NCBI RefSeq assembly: GCF_026627505.1
Contig: NZ_JAPNLK010000060.1
Span: 1-53,045, forward strand
DNA from: Streptomyces sp. H27-H5
GTDB lineage: Bacteria; Actinomycetota; Actinomycetes; Streptomycetales; Streptomycetaceae
DNA: 53,045 nucleotides
Direction of reading: 5' to 3'
Shown here: piece by piece, positions 17,207-25,505 of the stretch
Layout: each line of letters starts with the position of its first letter
How positions within the stretch are numbered: position 1 is the stretch's first letter
Program-made: the position numbers and the translations under genes
Notes under the pieces: generated by a model
Databases searched by the model: none
Seen by the model: only the letters and a program-made list of their open reading frames with translations
Told to the model about the DNA's origin: nothing

Positions 17207-18262
17207 TCATCGCGCCGGGGACTCCACCAGCAGGCACGACCAGGTGAAGCCGGCCCCCGCGCTGAACACGAGGGCACTGGACCCGGGCGCGGGCAGACCA
17301 CGCGCCACCAACTCGGCGAGACCCGCGAGCGCGTCGCCCGCGCCCAGATGCCCGGTCTCCCGGCCGAGGTCGAGCAGGTGCGCCCCGCCCACCTGCTCCG
17401 CCAGCACCGGGATCCACGCCTCGGCCAGCGTCTTGGCACCGAACCGGGGCAGCACGACATGGGTCAGGCGCGGGTCGCGCCCGTCCATGCCCCCGTCGGC
17501 CAGCGCCTGCGAGACGATCGTGCGGATGGCCCGACGGTTGGAGGAGGTGAACGGCAGCGCTCCGTGGGTGCGCAGGTAGGCCCGCTTGGTGGCGCGCATG
17601 TCGACCCGGTCGCGATGCCCGCGGGCCACCGGGGAGAAGGGGTCCGCGCCGCGGTGCATCTCCTCCAGCAGCGGGTCCGCGACCATCGCGATCGACCGCA
17701 GCAACAGCACGTCGCCGTCGGCGGCGGGACGGCGCAGCAGCACGGCCGTACCGGCGTCCCCGTACGCCACTGCGAAGTCGCCCGCCCAGCGGTCGAAACC
17801 GGGCTCGGCGAAGCGGTCTCCCGTGGTCACCAGGCCCAGCCGCGGCCGCGCCGAGGCGTCCGGGGCCGACGAGGCCAGCCACGCCATCACCAGCCCCATG
17901 GCGGCGGCGCCGCCGTTGCACACCTGCTGGATGCCGATCGGCAGGGCCCGCAGGGCATCGAGACGGCGGGCCACGTAGTGCGCGGGCGACCACAGGTCGT
18001 GCCCCTGGTGGTACATCCACGCATGCGCCAGCACATCCAGCCCGTCGCCCGTCAGGCCCGCCGCGTCCAGCACCCCGCGGGCCGCGAGGACCGCCGCGTC
18101 GGGCGGGGCCACCGCCCCCGCGTCCGGAACGCTCTCGTGCCCCAGGGCCGCCGCGTCGCTGCGGCGCAACCGCCCCGAGGCGACCGCCTCCGAGGCGAGC
18201 GAGCGCCCCTCGGGCAACCACAGCCCGGCCGTCACAATGCCCACCGGCTCGGTCGGTCTCAT
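17207..18262 (-). CDS. KASIII-like ketosynthase/acyltransferase
   Basis: The 351-residue protein has the thiolase fold with the nucleophile Cys115 (IQQVCNGGAAAM) and a candidate catalytic His268 (THVVLPRFG). Where FabH normally has its Asn (GNxSAAS), this protein reads GHLGAGD (304-310). The family therefore may not be decarboxylative, and acyl transfer, as by CerJ- or DpsC-like relatives, is possible. I chose ATG 18262 because AGGTGG lies 8 bases upstream and the sequence PVGIVTAGLWLPEGR then starts in the usual place; ATG 18286 would add 8 residues. Probable role: choosing the starter unit for the ACP/KS/CLF system that begins on the other side of a 277-base divergent control region. Confidence 0.8.
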   Translation of the reverse strand: MRPTEPVGIVTAGLWLPEGRSLASEAVASGRLRRSDAAALGHESVPDAGAVAPPDAAVLAARGVLDAAGLTGDGLDVLAHAWMYHQGHDLWSPAHYVARRLDALRALPIGIQQVCNGGAAAMGLVMAWLASSAPDASARPRLGLVTTGDRFAEPGFDRWAGDFAVAYGDAGTAVLLRRPAADGDVLLLRSIAMVADPLLEEMHRGADPFSPVARGHRDRVDMRATKRAYLRTHGALPFTSSNRRAIRTIVSQALADGGMDGRDPRLTHVVLPRFGAKTLAEAWIPVLAEQVGGAHLLDLGRETGHLGAGDALAGLAELVARGLPAPGSSALVFSAGAGFTWSCLLVESPAR

Positions 18263-18424
18263 CGCCCGCACCACCTGTCCGCACATCGGATCGTCTTCAT
18301 CGCCGGAAGGCTCGGGCGCCCCGATGAAAGCGCGGGCAAAAGCCGGCCGAAACCGCCGCGCCCGGTGCGGATCACCCCCAAGCACGCACGACACGGGCCC
18401 GGCGGAGGCACCGCCCATGTCACT

Positions 18425-18451
18425 TTCGGAGTGCTTGCCGCTGCCTCCGAA
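18425..18451. promoter_or_regulatory. Inverted repeat in the divergent KASIII/ACP control region
   Basis: TTCGGAG (18425-18431) and CTCCGAA (18445-18451) form a perfect 7-bp dyad with a 13-base spacer, upstream of the larger dyad at 18470-18509. It may be an operator for a dimeric regulator. No factor can be assigned from sequence alone. Confidence 0.35.
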
Positions 18452-18469
18452 CCTGGGATTGGCTGGTTC

Positions 18470-18509
18470 AGGCCGGATCGGGAACACATGGACGTCCCCG
18501 ATCAGGCCT
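18470..18509. promoter_or_regulatory. Long inverted repeat before the ACP operon
   Basis: Two 13-base arms, AGGCCGGATCGGG (18470-18482) and CCCGATCAGGCCT (18497-18509), are complementary except for one position and enclose 14 bases. The site lies 30 bases before the ACP start. It could be an operator for a repressor controlling both divergent transcripts, or an RNA hairpin in the ACP leader. Confidence 0.5.
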
Positions 18510-18539
18510 CCCACGACCCATGAATCGAAGGGCCATCAG

Positions 18540-18812
18540 ATGACTGACATCGCGATATCCGAGGACCGGCGCGCCCAGGTACGGGCCATCGTCGCGGACG
18601 TCCTCGAAGTGGACGCGGACGCCCTGACCGACGAGAGCAGCTTCGCCGAGGACTTCGACGCGGACTCGCTGCTGATCATCGAGATCTTCTCGCGCTTCGA
18701 ACGCGACCTCGGCATCCGGATCCCGCAGGAGGACCTCACCGAGCTCGACGAACTGCCCAGCGCCTACCGCCTGGTCGAGAAGCACAGCGCCCCGGAGGCG
18801 CTGGGTGTCTGA
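18540..18812 (+). CDS. Acyl carrier protein
   Basis: This 90-residue protein has the ACP signature DFDADSLLIIEIF, with Ser near residue 43 as the phosphopantetheine site, flanked by acidic helices (ERDLGIRIPQEDLTELDELPSAYRLV). The ATG at 18540 follows GAAGGG at 7 bases. It is the first gene of the plus-strand biosynthetic run and overlaps the KS gene by 8 bases. It should carry the growing chain for the KS/CLF pair and be activated by the PPTase at 6.7 kb. Confidence 0.93.
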   Translation: MTDIAISEDRRAQVRAIVADVLEVDADALTDESSFAEDFDADSLLIIEIFSRFERDLGIRIPQEDLTELDELPSAYRLVEKHSAPEALGV

Positions 18813-20040
18813 CGAGGCCTCCGGCACCGGGCGCCGCGTCGTGGTCACCGGGCTCGGCGCGGTGAGCAGCCTCGGGCTCGGCGCCCGCGCGGTCACCGCG
18901 GCGATCCGGGCCGGGCGCAGCGGCATCGGGCCGATCGGACAGTTCGACGGCACGGGCTTCGAACGGACCCTCGCCGGCGAAGTGCGCGGCTTCCACGCGG
19001 AGATGCACCTGCGCGGCACCGATCCCGCGCGGTGGGGGCGCAGCGGCCGCTTCGCCGCCGCGGCGGCGCGGATGGCGGTCACGGACGCCGGGGTGAATCC
19101 GGCGGCGCTGTCCGCGGGGCGCACCGCGAGCTGCTTCGGAACGACCAACGGCGAGTCACAGGTGATGGAAGGCCTGACCCGACAGTGGGTGGACGACGGC
19201 CTCGCCGCGCTCGACCCGGTGCTCGCCGGTCGGGCCGACGCCGGCCGGATCGCCGCCGCCGTCAGCGCCGAACTCGACCTGAGCGGCGAATCCGTCACCT
19301 TCGGAACCGCCTGCGCCGCCGGCAACTACGCCATCGGCTACGGCTTCGACCTGGTCCGCACCGGAGAGGCGGACGCCGTTCTGTGCGGCGGATCCGACGC
19401 CTCCAACCGGGCCACCCACGCCGGATTCCATCGGCTCGGGGCCCTCGCCGCCGATGTGCCCCGTCCCTTCGACGAGCACCGCGACGGCATCGTCACCGCG
19501 GAGGGCGCGGCGGCCCTGCTCCTGGAGCCCCTCGACACGGCGTTGGCACGCGGCGCCCGGATCTACGCCGAGGTCCTCGGCTACGGCATGACCTGCGACG
19601 CCCGCCACATGACCAACCCGGACGCCGCGTCGATCGCCGAGTGCGTCCGGCGCGCCCACCACCACGCCGGCATCAAGCCCGGCGACGTGGACTACATCTG
19701 CGCGCACGGCACCGGCACCAGGGCCAACGACTCCACGGAGACGGCCGCCGTGCGCGAGGTGTTCACCGACGGCCCGCCGCCGATCAGCTCGATCAAGTCC
19801 ATGCTCGGGCACACGATGGGAGCGGCAGCCGCCTTCGGCGCCCTGGTGTGCTGCGCAGCCCTGTCCGAGGGGTTCCTCCCGCCGAGCGCCACGCTCCGCC
19901 GGGTGGATCCGGCGCTCGGACCCGATCTCGACTGCGTCCAGGGGCGGGCCCGGGCCGCCCGGCCGCGCATCGTGCAGAACCACGGCTTCGCCTTCGGCGG
20001 GAACAACGCCGTCACCATCTTCGGAGAGTTCACCGCATGA
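18805..20040 (+). CDS. Beta-ketoacyl-ACP synthase (FabF/KS-alpha type)
   Basis: The 411-residue KS has a complete Cys-His-His active site: Cys170 (FGTACAAGNYA), His301 (CAHGTGTRANDSTE) and His336 (SMLGHTMGAAAA), plus the C-terminal GFAFGGNNA. It condenses malonyl-ACP with the acyl chain. The GTG start lies inside the ACP gene (8-base overlap) and its stop overlaps the CLF-like gene start (ATGA), a tight coupling expected for subunits of one complex. Confidence 0.93.
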   Translation: MSDEASGTGRRVVVTGLGAVSSLGLGARAVTAAIRAGRSGIGPIGQFDGTGFERTLAGEVRGFHAEMHLRGTDPARWGRSGRFAAAAARMAVTDAGVNPAALSAGRTASCFGTTNGESQVMEGLTRQWVDDGLAALDPVLAGRADAGRIAAAVSAELDLSGESVTFGTACAAGNYAIGYGFDLVRTGEADAVLCGGSDASNRATHAGFHRLGALAADVPRPFDEHRDGIVTAEGAAALLLEPLDTALARGARIYAEVLGYGMTCDARHMTNPDAASIAECVRRAHHHAGIKPGDVDYICAHGTGTRANDSTETAAVREVFTDGPPPISSIKSMLGHTMGAAAAFGALVCCAALSEGFLPPSATLRRVDPALGPDLDCVQGRARAARPRIVQNHGFAFGGNNAVTIFGEFTA

Positions 20041-21206
20041 GCATCGTGGACGACCAACAGCGTCCGGCCGTCACCTCGCGGACGGTGGTTCCCATGGCGC
20101 TGGACACCGCCGGGGTGATCAGCGCCGCCGGCGTGGGACTGCGACCGCTCGCCGACGCCCTGCGGCGGGGCCTCGCGGACGGCGGTGAGCCGCCCGCCGC
20201 CGGCGAGGCGGAGAGCTATCCGCCCCTCGCCCTGCGCCCGGCGGACTTCGCGGCAGCCGACCTCCTCGGGGCCAAGGGACTGAACCGGCTGACACGGGCC
20301 GAACACCTGGGCATGGCCGCCTGCGCCGTGGCCCTCGAACCGGTCCCCGACCGGTCCGGGACCGGCGTGGTCCTCGGCAGCGCCGTCGGCAGCAGCGCAG
20401 GCGTCGGCCGCTTCACCCGGGACAGCTTCGTCCAGGAACGCCCCTACATGGTGAACCCGTCGGCCTTCCCGGGCACCCTCATGAACTCGGTGGCAGGCCG
20501 CACGGCCATCCGCCACGGCCTCACCGACGCGAACGCCACCGTCTCCGGCGGACCGACGGCCTCCCTGCACGCACTGCGGTTCGCCCGGAACACCCTGGTG
20601 GCCGGCCACGCACGCCGGTTGCTGGCCGGTGGCGTGGAGGAACTGTCGCCCCAGAGCGCCTGGGCCTGGCACCGGGCCCAGGCGCTCGCACCGGGCACCG
20701 CACTCGGCGAGGGCGCCGCCGTGTTCGCCCTGCGGACCGACCCGGACGGGGCCACGGGCGAGGGCCCCCTCGCCCTCGTCCTGGCCGTCGAGACCGGCTT
20801 CGCCGCGGCCGGGCCCCTCGCCGTGGGCCGTCGCCTCACCACCTGCGTACGGAACGCACTCGCCCGCAGCGGGGTCGGCGCCGCCGACGTCGCCGTGGTG
20901 GCACCCGGTGCGGCCGGCCGGCGAGGCTGGGCGGCCGTCGAGGAACGCGCCCTGCGCGCGGCGCTTGACGGCCCCGACGGCCCCGACGGCCCCGACGGCC
21001 CCGACGGCCCGCACCTCCTGCGGGTGCAGGAGGTCCTCGGCGAGACCCACGCGGCGAGCGCCGCCCTCCAGATCGCCGCCGTCGTCGCCCGCTGGCACGA
21101 CCCTCACCTCGACACCCGCGGCGAACGGGCCGCCCTCGTCACCTCCGTCGGACCGGACGGCTCGGTCGGCTGCGCCGTCCTGCTGCACCCGCACGCGGAC
21201 GCCTGA
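20037..21206 (+). CDS. KS chain-length-factor-like protein (no catalytic Cys)
   Basis: It is KS-like throughout (389 residues; GVVLGSAVGSSAGVGRFTRDSF, NPSAFPGTLMNSVAGRTAIRHGLT, GETHAASAAL), but the nucleophile position reads TVSGGPTAS (Pro/Gly at 171-173 instead of Cys). It should be the non-catalytic partner of the preceding KS, as in type II PKS and in heterodimeric KS/CLF pairs of highly reducing type II systems. A (GPD)n stretch encoded by GACGGCCCC repeats (about 20970-21010) forms an unusual flexible insert before the last third. The ATGA overlap with the KS gene supports a complex of equal amounts. Confidence 0.85.
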   Translation: MSIVDDQQRPAVTSRTVVPMALDTAGVISAAGVGLRPLADALRRGLADGGEPPAAGEAESYPPLALRPADFAAADLLGAKGLNRLTRAEHLGMAACAVALEPVPDRSGTGVVLGSAVGSSAGVGRFTRDSFVQERPYMVNPSAFPGTLMNSVAGRTAIRHGLTDANATVSGGPTASLHALRFARNTLVAGHARRLLAGGVEELSPQSAWAWHRAQALAPGTALGEGAAVFALRTDPDGATGEGPLALVLAVETGFAAAGPLAVGRRLTTCVRNALARSGVGAADVAVVAPGAAGRRGWAAVEERALRAALDGPDGPDGPDGPDGPHLLRVQEVLGETHAASAALQIAAVVARWHDPHLDTRGERAALVTSVGPDGSVGCAVLLHPHADA

Positions 21207-21274
21207 GGCTCCCCGCCCCGACCCGCCGCTCCGCCGCCCCCCGAACCACCACACACGTAAGGACATCCCTCCCC

Positions 21275-22342
21275 ATGCGTTACCGCTATCTCGGCCGCAC
21301 CGGCCTCCAGGTCTCCGAGCTCTCCTTCGGGGCGGCCACCCTCGGCAACCCCGGGGCGTTCGGCGGACTGCCCGGCGCGAACTGGTCCCAGTTCGGGGTC
21401 AACGCGGGCGACGACGCCGTCCGCCTCGTCCACGCCTGCCACGACGCGGGCGTCAACTTCTTCGACACCGCCGACGTCTACCGGGACGGCGAGTGCGAGG
21501 AACTGCTCGGACTGGCCCTGAAGGACCGCCGCGACAAGGCCGTCATCGCCACCAAGGCCCGCTTCCGCACCGACCCCGACGACATCAACGCCGCCGGCTC
21601 CTCCCGCCACCACCTGGTGCGCGCCGTCGAGGCGAGCCTGCGCCGCCTCGGCACCGACTACATCGACGTGCTCTACCTCCACGGCACCGACCCGCGAACC
21701 TCCCTGGAGGAGACCCTCACAGCCCTCGACGACCTGGTGCGCGCCGGGAAGCTGCGCTACATCGGCTGCTCGAACTTCCCCGGCTGGCAGCTGATGAAGG
21801 CACTCGACATCTCCGACCGGCGCAACCTCACCCGCTTCTCCGCCTACCAGGGCTACTACAACCTGGGAGCGCGCGAACTGGAGCACGAGATCGTGCCCGC
21901 CGCCGCCGACCAGGGCGTGGGCATCACCGTGTGGAGCCCGCTCGCGGGCGGATTCTTCAGCGGGAAGTACCGGCGCGGCCAGGACGTCTCCGCGGACTTC
22001 CGTCTGGCCCACGAGGGCCCCGCCTCCATCGCCCCGCTCACCGACCGCGAGCAGGCCTACGACGTGGTCGAAGTGCTCGACGGCATCGCCCGCGAGCGCG
22101 GTGTCTCCATCGCCCAGGTCGCCCTCAACTGGGTGCTCGCCAAGCCCGCCGTGACGTCCGTGGTCTTCGGCGCCAGCCGCCCCGGCCAGCTCCAGGACAA
22201 CCTCGGCACCGTCGAGTGGGAACTCACCACCGAGGAGCGGCAGCGCCTCGACGCGGCGAGCGACCGGCCCGCCCCCTACCCGTACTGGCACATGCGCGCG
22301 ATCGCCGGCGACCGGGACCTGCCCGGAGACCTCAGGCCCTGA
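21275..22342 (+). CDS. Aldo/keto reductase
   Basis: The 355-residue (beta/alpha)8 oxidoreductase carries the catalytic tetrad in standard context: Asp and Tyr in NFFDTADVYRDG, Lys in VIATKARF and His in VLYLHGTDP. The NADPH-binding end is VVFGASRPGQLQDNLG. It reduces carbonyls. The gene lies 68 bases after the CLF-like gene, in the same direction. If the AfsA homologue below makes a butenolide or keto intermediate, this enzyme is a candidate for its reduction; that is inference from neighbourhood only. Confidence 0.9.
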   Translation: MRYRYLGRTGLQVSELSFGAATLGNPGAFGGLPGANWSQFGVNAGDDAVRLVHACHDAGVNFFDTADVYRDGECEELLGLALKDRRDKAVIATKARFRTDPDDINAAGSSRHHLVRAVEASLRRLGTDYIDVLYLHGTDPRTSLEETLTALDDLVRAGKLRYIGCSNFPGWQLMKALDISDRRNLTRFSAYQGYYNLGARELEHEIVPAAADQGVGITVWSPLAGGFFSGKYRRGQDVSADFRLAHEGPASIAPLTDREQAYDVVEVLDGIARERGVSIAQVALNWVLAKPAVTSVVFGASRPGQLQDNLGTVEWELTTEERQRLDAASDRPAPYPYWHMRAIAGDRDLPGDLRP

Positions 22343-22407
22343 CCGCGGCCGCGGCCGCCCTCCCGCCCTCCCACCGTTCAGCCGCAGTCCACCCCAGGAG
22401 CACACCC

Positions 22408-23616
22408 GTGCCCATCGCCGTCATCGCCCTGTCCCTCAGCGGTTTCGCCATCGGAGTCGCCGAGTTCATCATCGCGGGGATCCTCCCCGACATCGGAGCG
22501 GACCTCGCCGTCTCCATCCCCACCGCGGGACTCCTGGTGTCCGGGTACGCGCTCGGCGTCGTCATCGGCGCCCCCGGCCTCACCGTCCTGTGCGCCCGCA
22601 CCGAACGCAGGACCCTGCTGATCCGGCTCATGCTGGTCTTCCTCGCCGGAACGATCCTGTCCGCCCTCGCCCCCACCTACGGGCTCCTCATGGCGGGCCG
22701 CGTGCTCTCCGCCCTCGCCCACGGCGCGTTCTTCGGTGTCGCCATGGTGGTCGCCTCCGATCTCGTCCCCGAGGACCGCAAGGGCCGCGCCGTGTCGATG
22801 GTCGCCGCGGGTCTCACCCTCTCCACCATCCTCGGCGTCCCGGCGGGCACCTTCATCGGCCAGCACTTCGGCTGGCGCTGGGCCTTCTGGATGGTCGCCC
22901 TCTTCGCCGCCGTGGGCCTGGCCGGCATCGCCTCCCTCGTGCCCCGGACCCCGGCGCCCGAGGGCACCGGGCTGCGCTCCGAACTCAAGGTGCTCCGCCG
23001 CCCGCAGGTGCTGCTCGTCCTGCTCACCACCGTGCTCGGCTTCGGCGGCGTCATGACCTCGTACACCTACATCGCCGAAATGGTCACCGGGGTCACCGGC
23101 TTCACCGACGACGCCGTCACCCTGATCATGGTGCTGTTCGGCGTCGGCATGTTCGTCGGCAACCTGATCAGCGGCCGGCTCGCGGACCGCGCCCCCAGGA
23201 CCGCCATGTGCGGCGCGCTGGCACTGCTCACCCTCGTCCTCGGAGCGTTCACCTTCACGGTGCACGACAAAGCGGCCACCTGCGTGACCGTGTTCCTCTT
23301 CGGCGCGGCCACCTTCGCCACCATCTCCCCGCTCCAGATGCGGATCATGGCCAAGGCCGACGGCGCCCCCACGCTCGCCTCGGCGTCCAACATCGCCGCC
23401 TTCAACCTCGCCAACGCCGCGGGCCCGCTGCTCGGCGGCAGGATCATCGACGCCGGCTTCGGCTACCCCGCCCTCAACTGGGCCGGCGCCCTCGTCACCC
23501 TCGTCGGACTCCTCCTCGCCGGCCTGGGCGTGGCCGCGGAGCGCAAGGAGCACGCCACCACGGCCGCCACCACGCCTGCCGCCGGCTCACCGAGCGGCAG
23601 CGCCGCCGCGCACTGA
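22408..23616 (+). CDS. MFS transporter, DHA1-like
   Basis: A GTG at 22408 lies 7 bases after AGGAG. The 402-residue product has 12 predicted transmembrane helices. It has the AraJ/YdhP-like opening ALSLSGFAIGVAEFIIAGILPDI, an internal RLADRAPRTAM loop and ASNIAAFNLANAAGPLLGGRIID. Such carriers export small molecules. Its place between the AKR and AfsA-like genes suggests export of the pathway product or signal and self-protection. Confidence 0.92.
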   Translation: MPIAVIALSLSGFAIGVAEFIIAGILPDIGADLAVSIPTAGLLVSGYALGVVIGAPGLTVLCARTERRTLLIRLMLVFLAGTILSALAPTYGLLMAGRVLSALAHGAFFGVAMVVASDLVPEDRKGRAVSMVAAGLTLSTILGVPAGTFIGQHFGWRWAFWMVALFAAVGLAGIASLVPRTPAPEGTGLRSELKVLRRPQVLLVLLTTVLGFGGVMTSYTYIAEMVTGVTGFTDDAVTLIMVLFGVGMFVGNLISGRLADRAPRTAMCGALALLTLVLGAFTFTVHDKAATCVTVFLFGAATFATISPLQMRIMAKADGAPTLASASNIAAFNLANAAGPLLGGRIIDAGFGYPALNWAGALVTLVGLLLAGLGVAAERKEHATTAATTPAAGSPSGSAAAH

Positions 23617-23643
23617 ACGCCCCTGAAACGAAGGGAAGTCACC

Positions 23644-24660
23644 GTGGAAGCCCCCCTCCTCGACGCACCCGTCAGCCCCACCACACCCGTCGCCCCCGCC
23701 TACGACCGGACCGTGTCCCGCGCGCTCGTCCACCGCTGGGCCCTGTCCGAGGTGTTCCTCACCGACTCCATCGCCACCGGCGAGGGCACCTTCACCGCCG
23801 CCGCTCAACTGCCGCTCTCCCACGGATACTTCCGCGACCACGTACCGGGCCGCGACTTTCACGACCCGCTGCTCGTCCTGGAGAGCTGCCGCCAGGCGGT
23901 CACCTACGCCTCGCACCTCCACGAGGAGGTGCCCCGCGACACGACGTTCATGGTCACGTCCTGGACGCTCGACATCACCGACCCCGAAGCCCTCCGATGC
24001 GGCGAACGCCCCGGGGAACTGCGCATGGAGGCACAGGTCACCGACCGCGCACGGCGCGGCGGACGGCTGCGCCGGCTGGCCTTCGCCATGGACCTCACCC
24101 TCGACGGCCGCACCCTGGGCCACCTCACCATGGACACCAACTGCACCCCCACCGACCAGTACCACGCACTGCGCCGCATGCAGCGCGGCACCACCGTCCC
24201 CACGGCGTTCACCCTGCCCGCCGATCCGGACGGAACCCCGGTCGCCCCGGCCCTGGTACGCCGACTCGACCCCTTGAACAGCGTCCTCGACGCGGTCGTA
24301 CACCCGGACCCGGGCACCCTCACCGCCCGCCTGAGCGCCCGTACGTACCGCAACCGCAGCATGTACGACCACCCCTACGACCACGTCCCGGCGATGGTCT
24401 TCAGCGAGGCGGCACGCCAGTGCGCCCTGCTGCTCGCCGCGGAGGGAACCTCCACCACCGAGGACACCGTCCCCTCCACGCCGGAGGCCGGATCCGGACG
24501 CGTACTGCGCCTGCACGGTCGTTTCCTGAAGTTCGCCGAACTGGACGAGCACGTGCGTCTCACCGCCGCACGCGAGGAAGACGGCAGCCGGCAGGCCTTC
24601 CGGATGAGCGCGGTCCAGCAGGACGAGACGGTCGCCGAAGTACGTGTGGCGCTGGGCTGA
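23644..24660 (+). CDS. AfsA-family (A-factor biosynthesis hotdog) protein
   Basis: The 338-residue protein shows the two hotdog repeats of AfsA/ScbA. Repeat 1 has VHRWALSEVFLTD, PGRDFHDPLLVLESCRQ (ESCRQ at 80-84). Repeat 2 has ARTYRNRSMYDHPYDHVPAMV and SEAARQ (EAARQ at 255-259). Known members condense a beta-ketoacyl thioester with dihydroxyacetone phosphate, the first step of gamma-butyrolactone signals and of some butenolide natural products. Here it sits with its own KS/CLF/ACP and a phosphatase gene. No ArpA-type receptor is next to it, arguing that it may serve a structural product rather than signalling only. GTG start after AAGGGAAG. Confidence 0.88.
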   Translation: MEAPLLDAPVSPTTPVAPAYDRTVSRALVHRWALSEVFLTDSIATGEGTFTAAAQLPLSHGYFRDHVPGRDFHDPLLVLESCRQAVTYASHLHEEVPRDTTFMVTSWTLDITDPEALRCGERPGELRMEAQVTDRARRGGRLRRLAFAMDLTLDGRTLGHLTMDTNCTPTDQYHALRRMQRGTTVPTAFTLPADPDGTPVAPALVRRLDPLNSVLDAVVHPDPGTLTARLSARTYRNRSMYDHPYDHVPAMVFSEAARQCALLLAAEGTSTTEDTVPSTPEAGSGRVLRLHGRFLKFAELDEHVRLTAAREEDGSRQAFRMSAVQQDETVAEVRVALG

Positions 24661-24769
24661 GCCCTCCGCCCCGGCCACCCCACCTGCCTCCCTCCCCGCC
24701 CTCCCCACCTCGCTCCCGCCCTTCCCGCCCTTCCCGCCCCTCCCGACCCTCTCGCCCCCGGAGTCTTCC
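24661..24769 (+). other. Polypyrimidine spacer between AfsA-like and HAD genes
   Basis: Almost the whole plus strand here is C and T, with repeating CTTCCCGCC/CCCTCC units, up to the GGAG that serves the next gene. No ORF with coding character is present. Such tracts can form triplex or H-DNA and slow replication. It may equally be neutral simple sequence. Confidence 0.7.
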
Positions 24770-25456
24770 GTGACCACGGCACTGCCGACGACCACGCACG
24801 CCGTCGCGTTCTTCGACGTCGACGAGACGCTCACCACCGTCAAGACCATGTTCGACTTCTACGACTTCTTCCTGAACGCCGTCGGGCACACCCCACAGGA
24901 ACAGCAACGGCTCCGCCAGGACGCTCGCGACCTGCTGCGCCCCGGCCTGCCCCGGGAAGAGGGCAACCGGCTCTTCTACCGACGATTCGCCGGCTACCGC
25001 GCCGAGCGGACGCAGGCCGCCGGGCGGGAGTGGTTCGCACAACACCTGCGCCACGGCGGCTTCTTCCACCGGGACGTCCTCGAAGCGCTCACGACCCATC
25101 GGGAGCGCGGGCTGGCCACGGTCCTGGTCTCCGGCTCCTTCGCCGCCGCCCTGGACCCCGTGGCCGCCCACGTCGGCGCCGACGTGGTGCTGTGCACGCG
25201 CCCGGAGATCCAGGACGGGGTCTACACCGGGGAAGTGCTGACGACGATGATCGGCGACGCCAAGACCCGGGCCGCCCGGGAACTGCTGGCCGAGCGCGCG
25301 ATCGCCCCCGAGGACTGCCACGCCTACGGCGACCACGTCTCCGACCTGGGACTCCTCCGGCTCGTCGGCCATCCGGTCGTCGTCGGCGACCACCCGGACC
25401 TGCTGGCGGAGGCCGGCCGAAGCGGCTGGCACCACCTGACCGGCATCCCGGCCTGA
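24770..25456 (+). CDS. HAD-IB family phosphatase (SerB-like)
   Basis: The 228-residue protein has the HAD motif I DVDET (nucleophile Asp16, acid/base Asp18), motif II VLVSGSF, a lysine in GDAKTRAARELL and motif IV YGDHVSDLGLL. The cap region, DFYDFFLN to RRFAGYRAE, is typical of the HAD-IB subfamily. It hydrolyses a phosphomonoester. The GTG start follows GGAG at 6 bases. Directly downstream of the AfsA homologue, the obvious proposed role is removal of the phosphate from a DHAP-derived intermediate, a step known in butyrolactone biosynthesis but here assigned only from context. Confidence 0.85.
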   Translation: MTTALPTTTHAVAFFDVDETLTTVKTMFDFYDFFLNAVGHTPQEQQRLRQDARDLLRPGLPREEGNRLFYRRFAGYRAERTQAAGREWFAQHLRHGGFFHRDVLEALTTHRERGLATVLVSGSFAAALDPVAAHVGADVVLCTRPEIQDGVYTGEVLTTMIGDAKTRAARELLAERAIAPEDCHAYGDHVSDLGLLRLVGHPVVVGDHPDLLAEAGRSGWHHLTGIPA

Positions 25457-25481
25457 CGCCCACCCCACCACCACGCGCCGG

Positions 25482-25496
25482 CGCCCCCTCGGGGCG
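25482..25496. terminator. Hairpin after the AfsA/HAD gene run
   Basis: CGCCCC (25482-25487), a 3-base loop and GGGGCG (25491-25496) form a compact stem. An outer CGCCCA/TGGGCG pair brackets it. It lies between the HAD stop (25456) and the convergent stop of the TetR remnant (25506). Confidence 0.5.
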
Positions 25497-25505
25497 TGGG
25501 CGTGG

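Noticed and set aside
14932..17460. Long minus-strand open frame (842 codons) across the two-component and fabG region
   Set aside because: It lies antisense to the histidine kinase and response regulator, both with clear motifs, and out of frame with fabG.
20970..21010. Tandem GACGGCCCC units that at first looked like a CRISPR-type or regulatory repeat
   Set aside because: They are in frame in the CLF-like gene, encode (GPD)n and have no spacers. This is a low-complexity protein insert.
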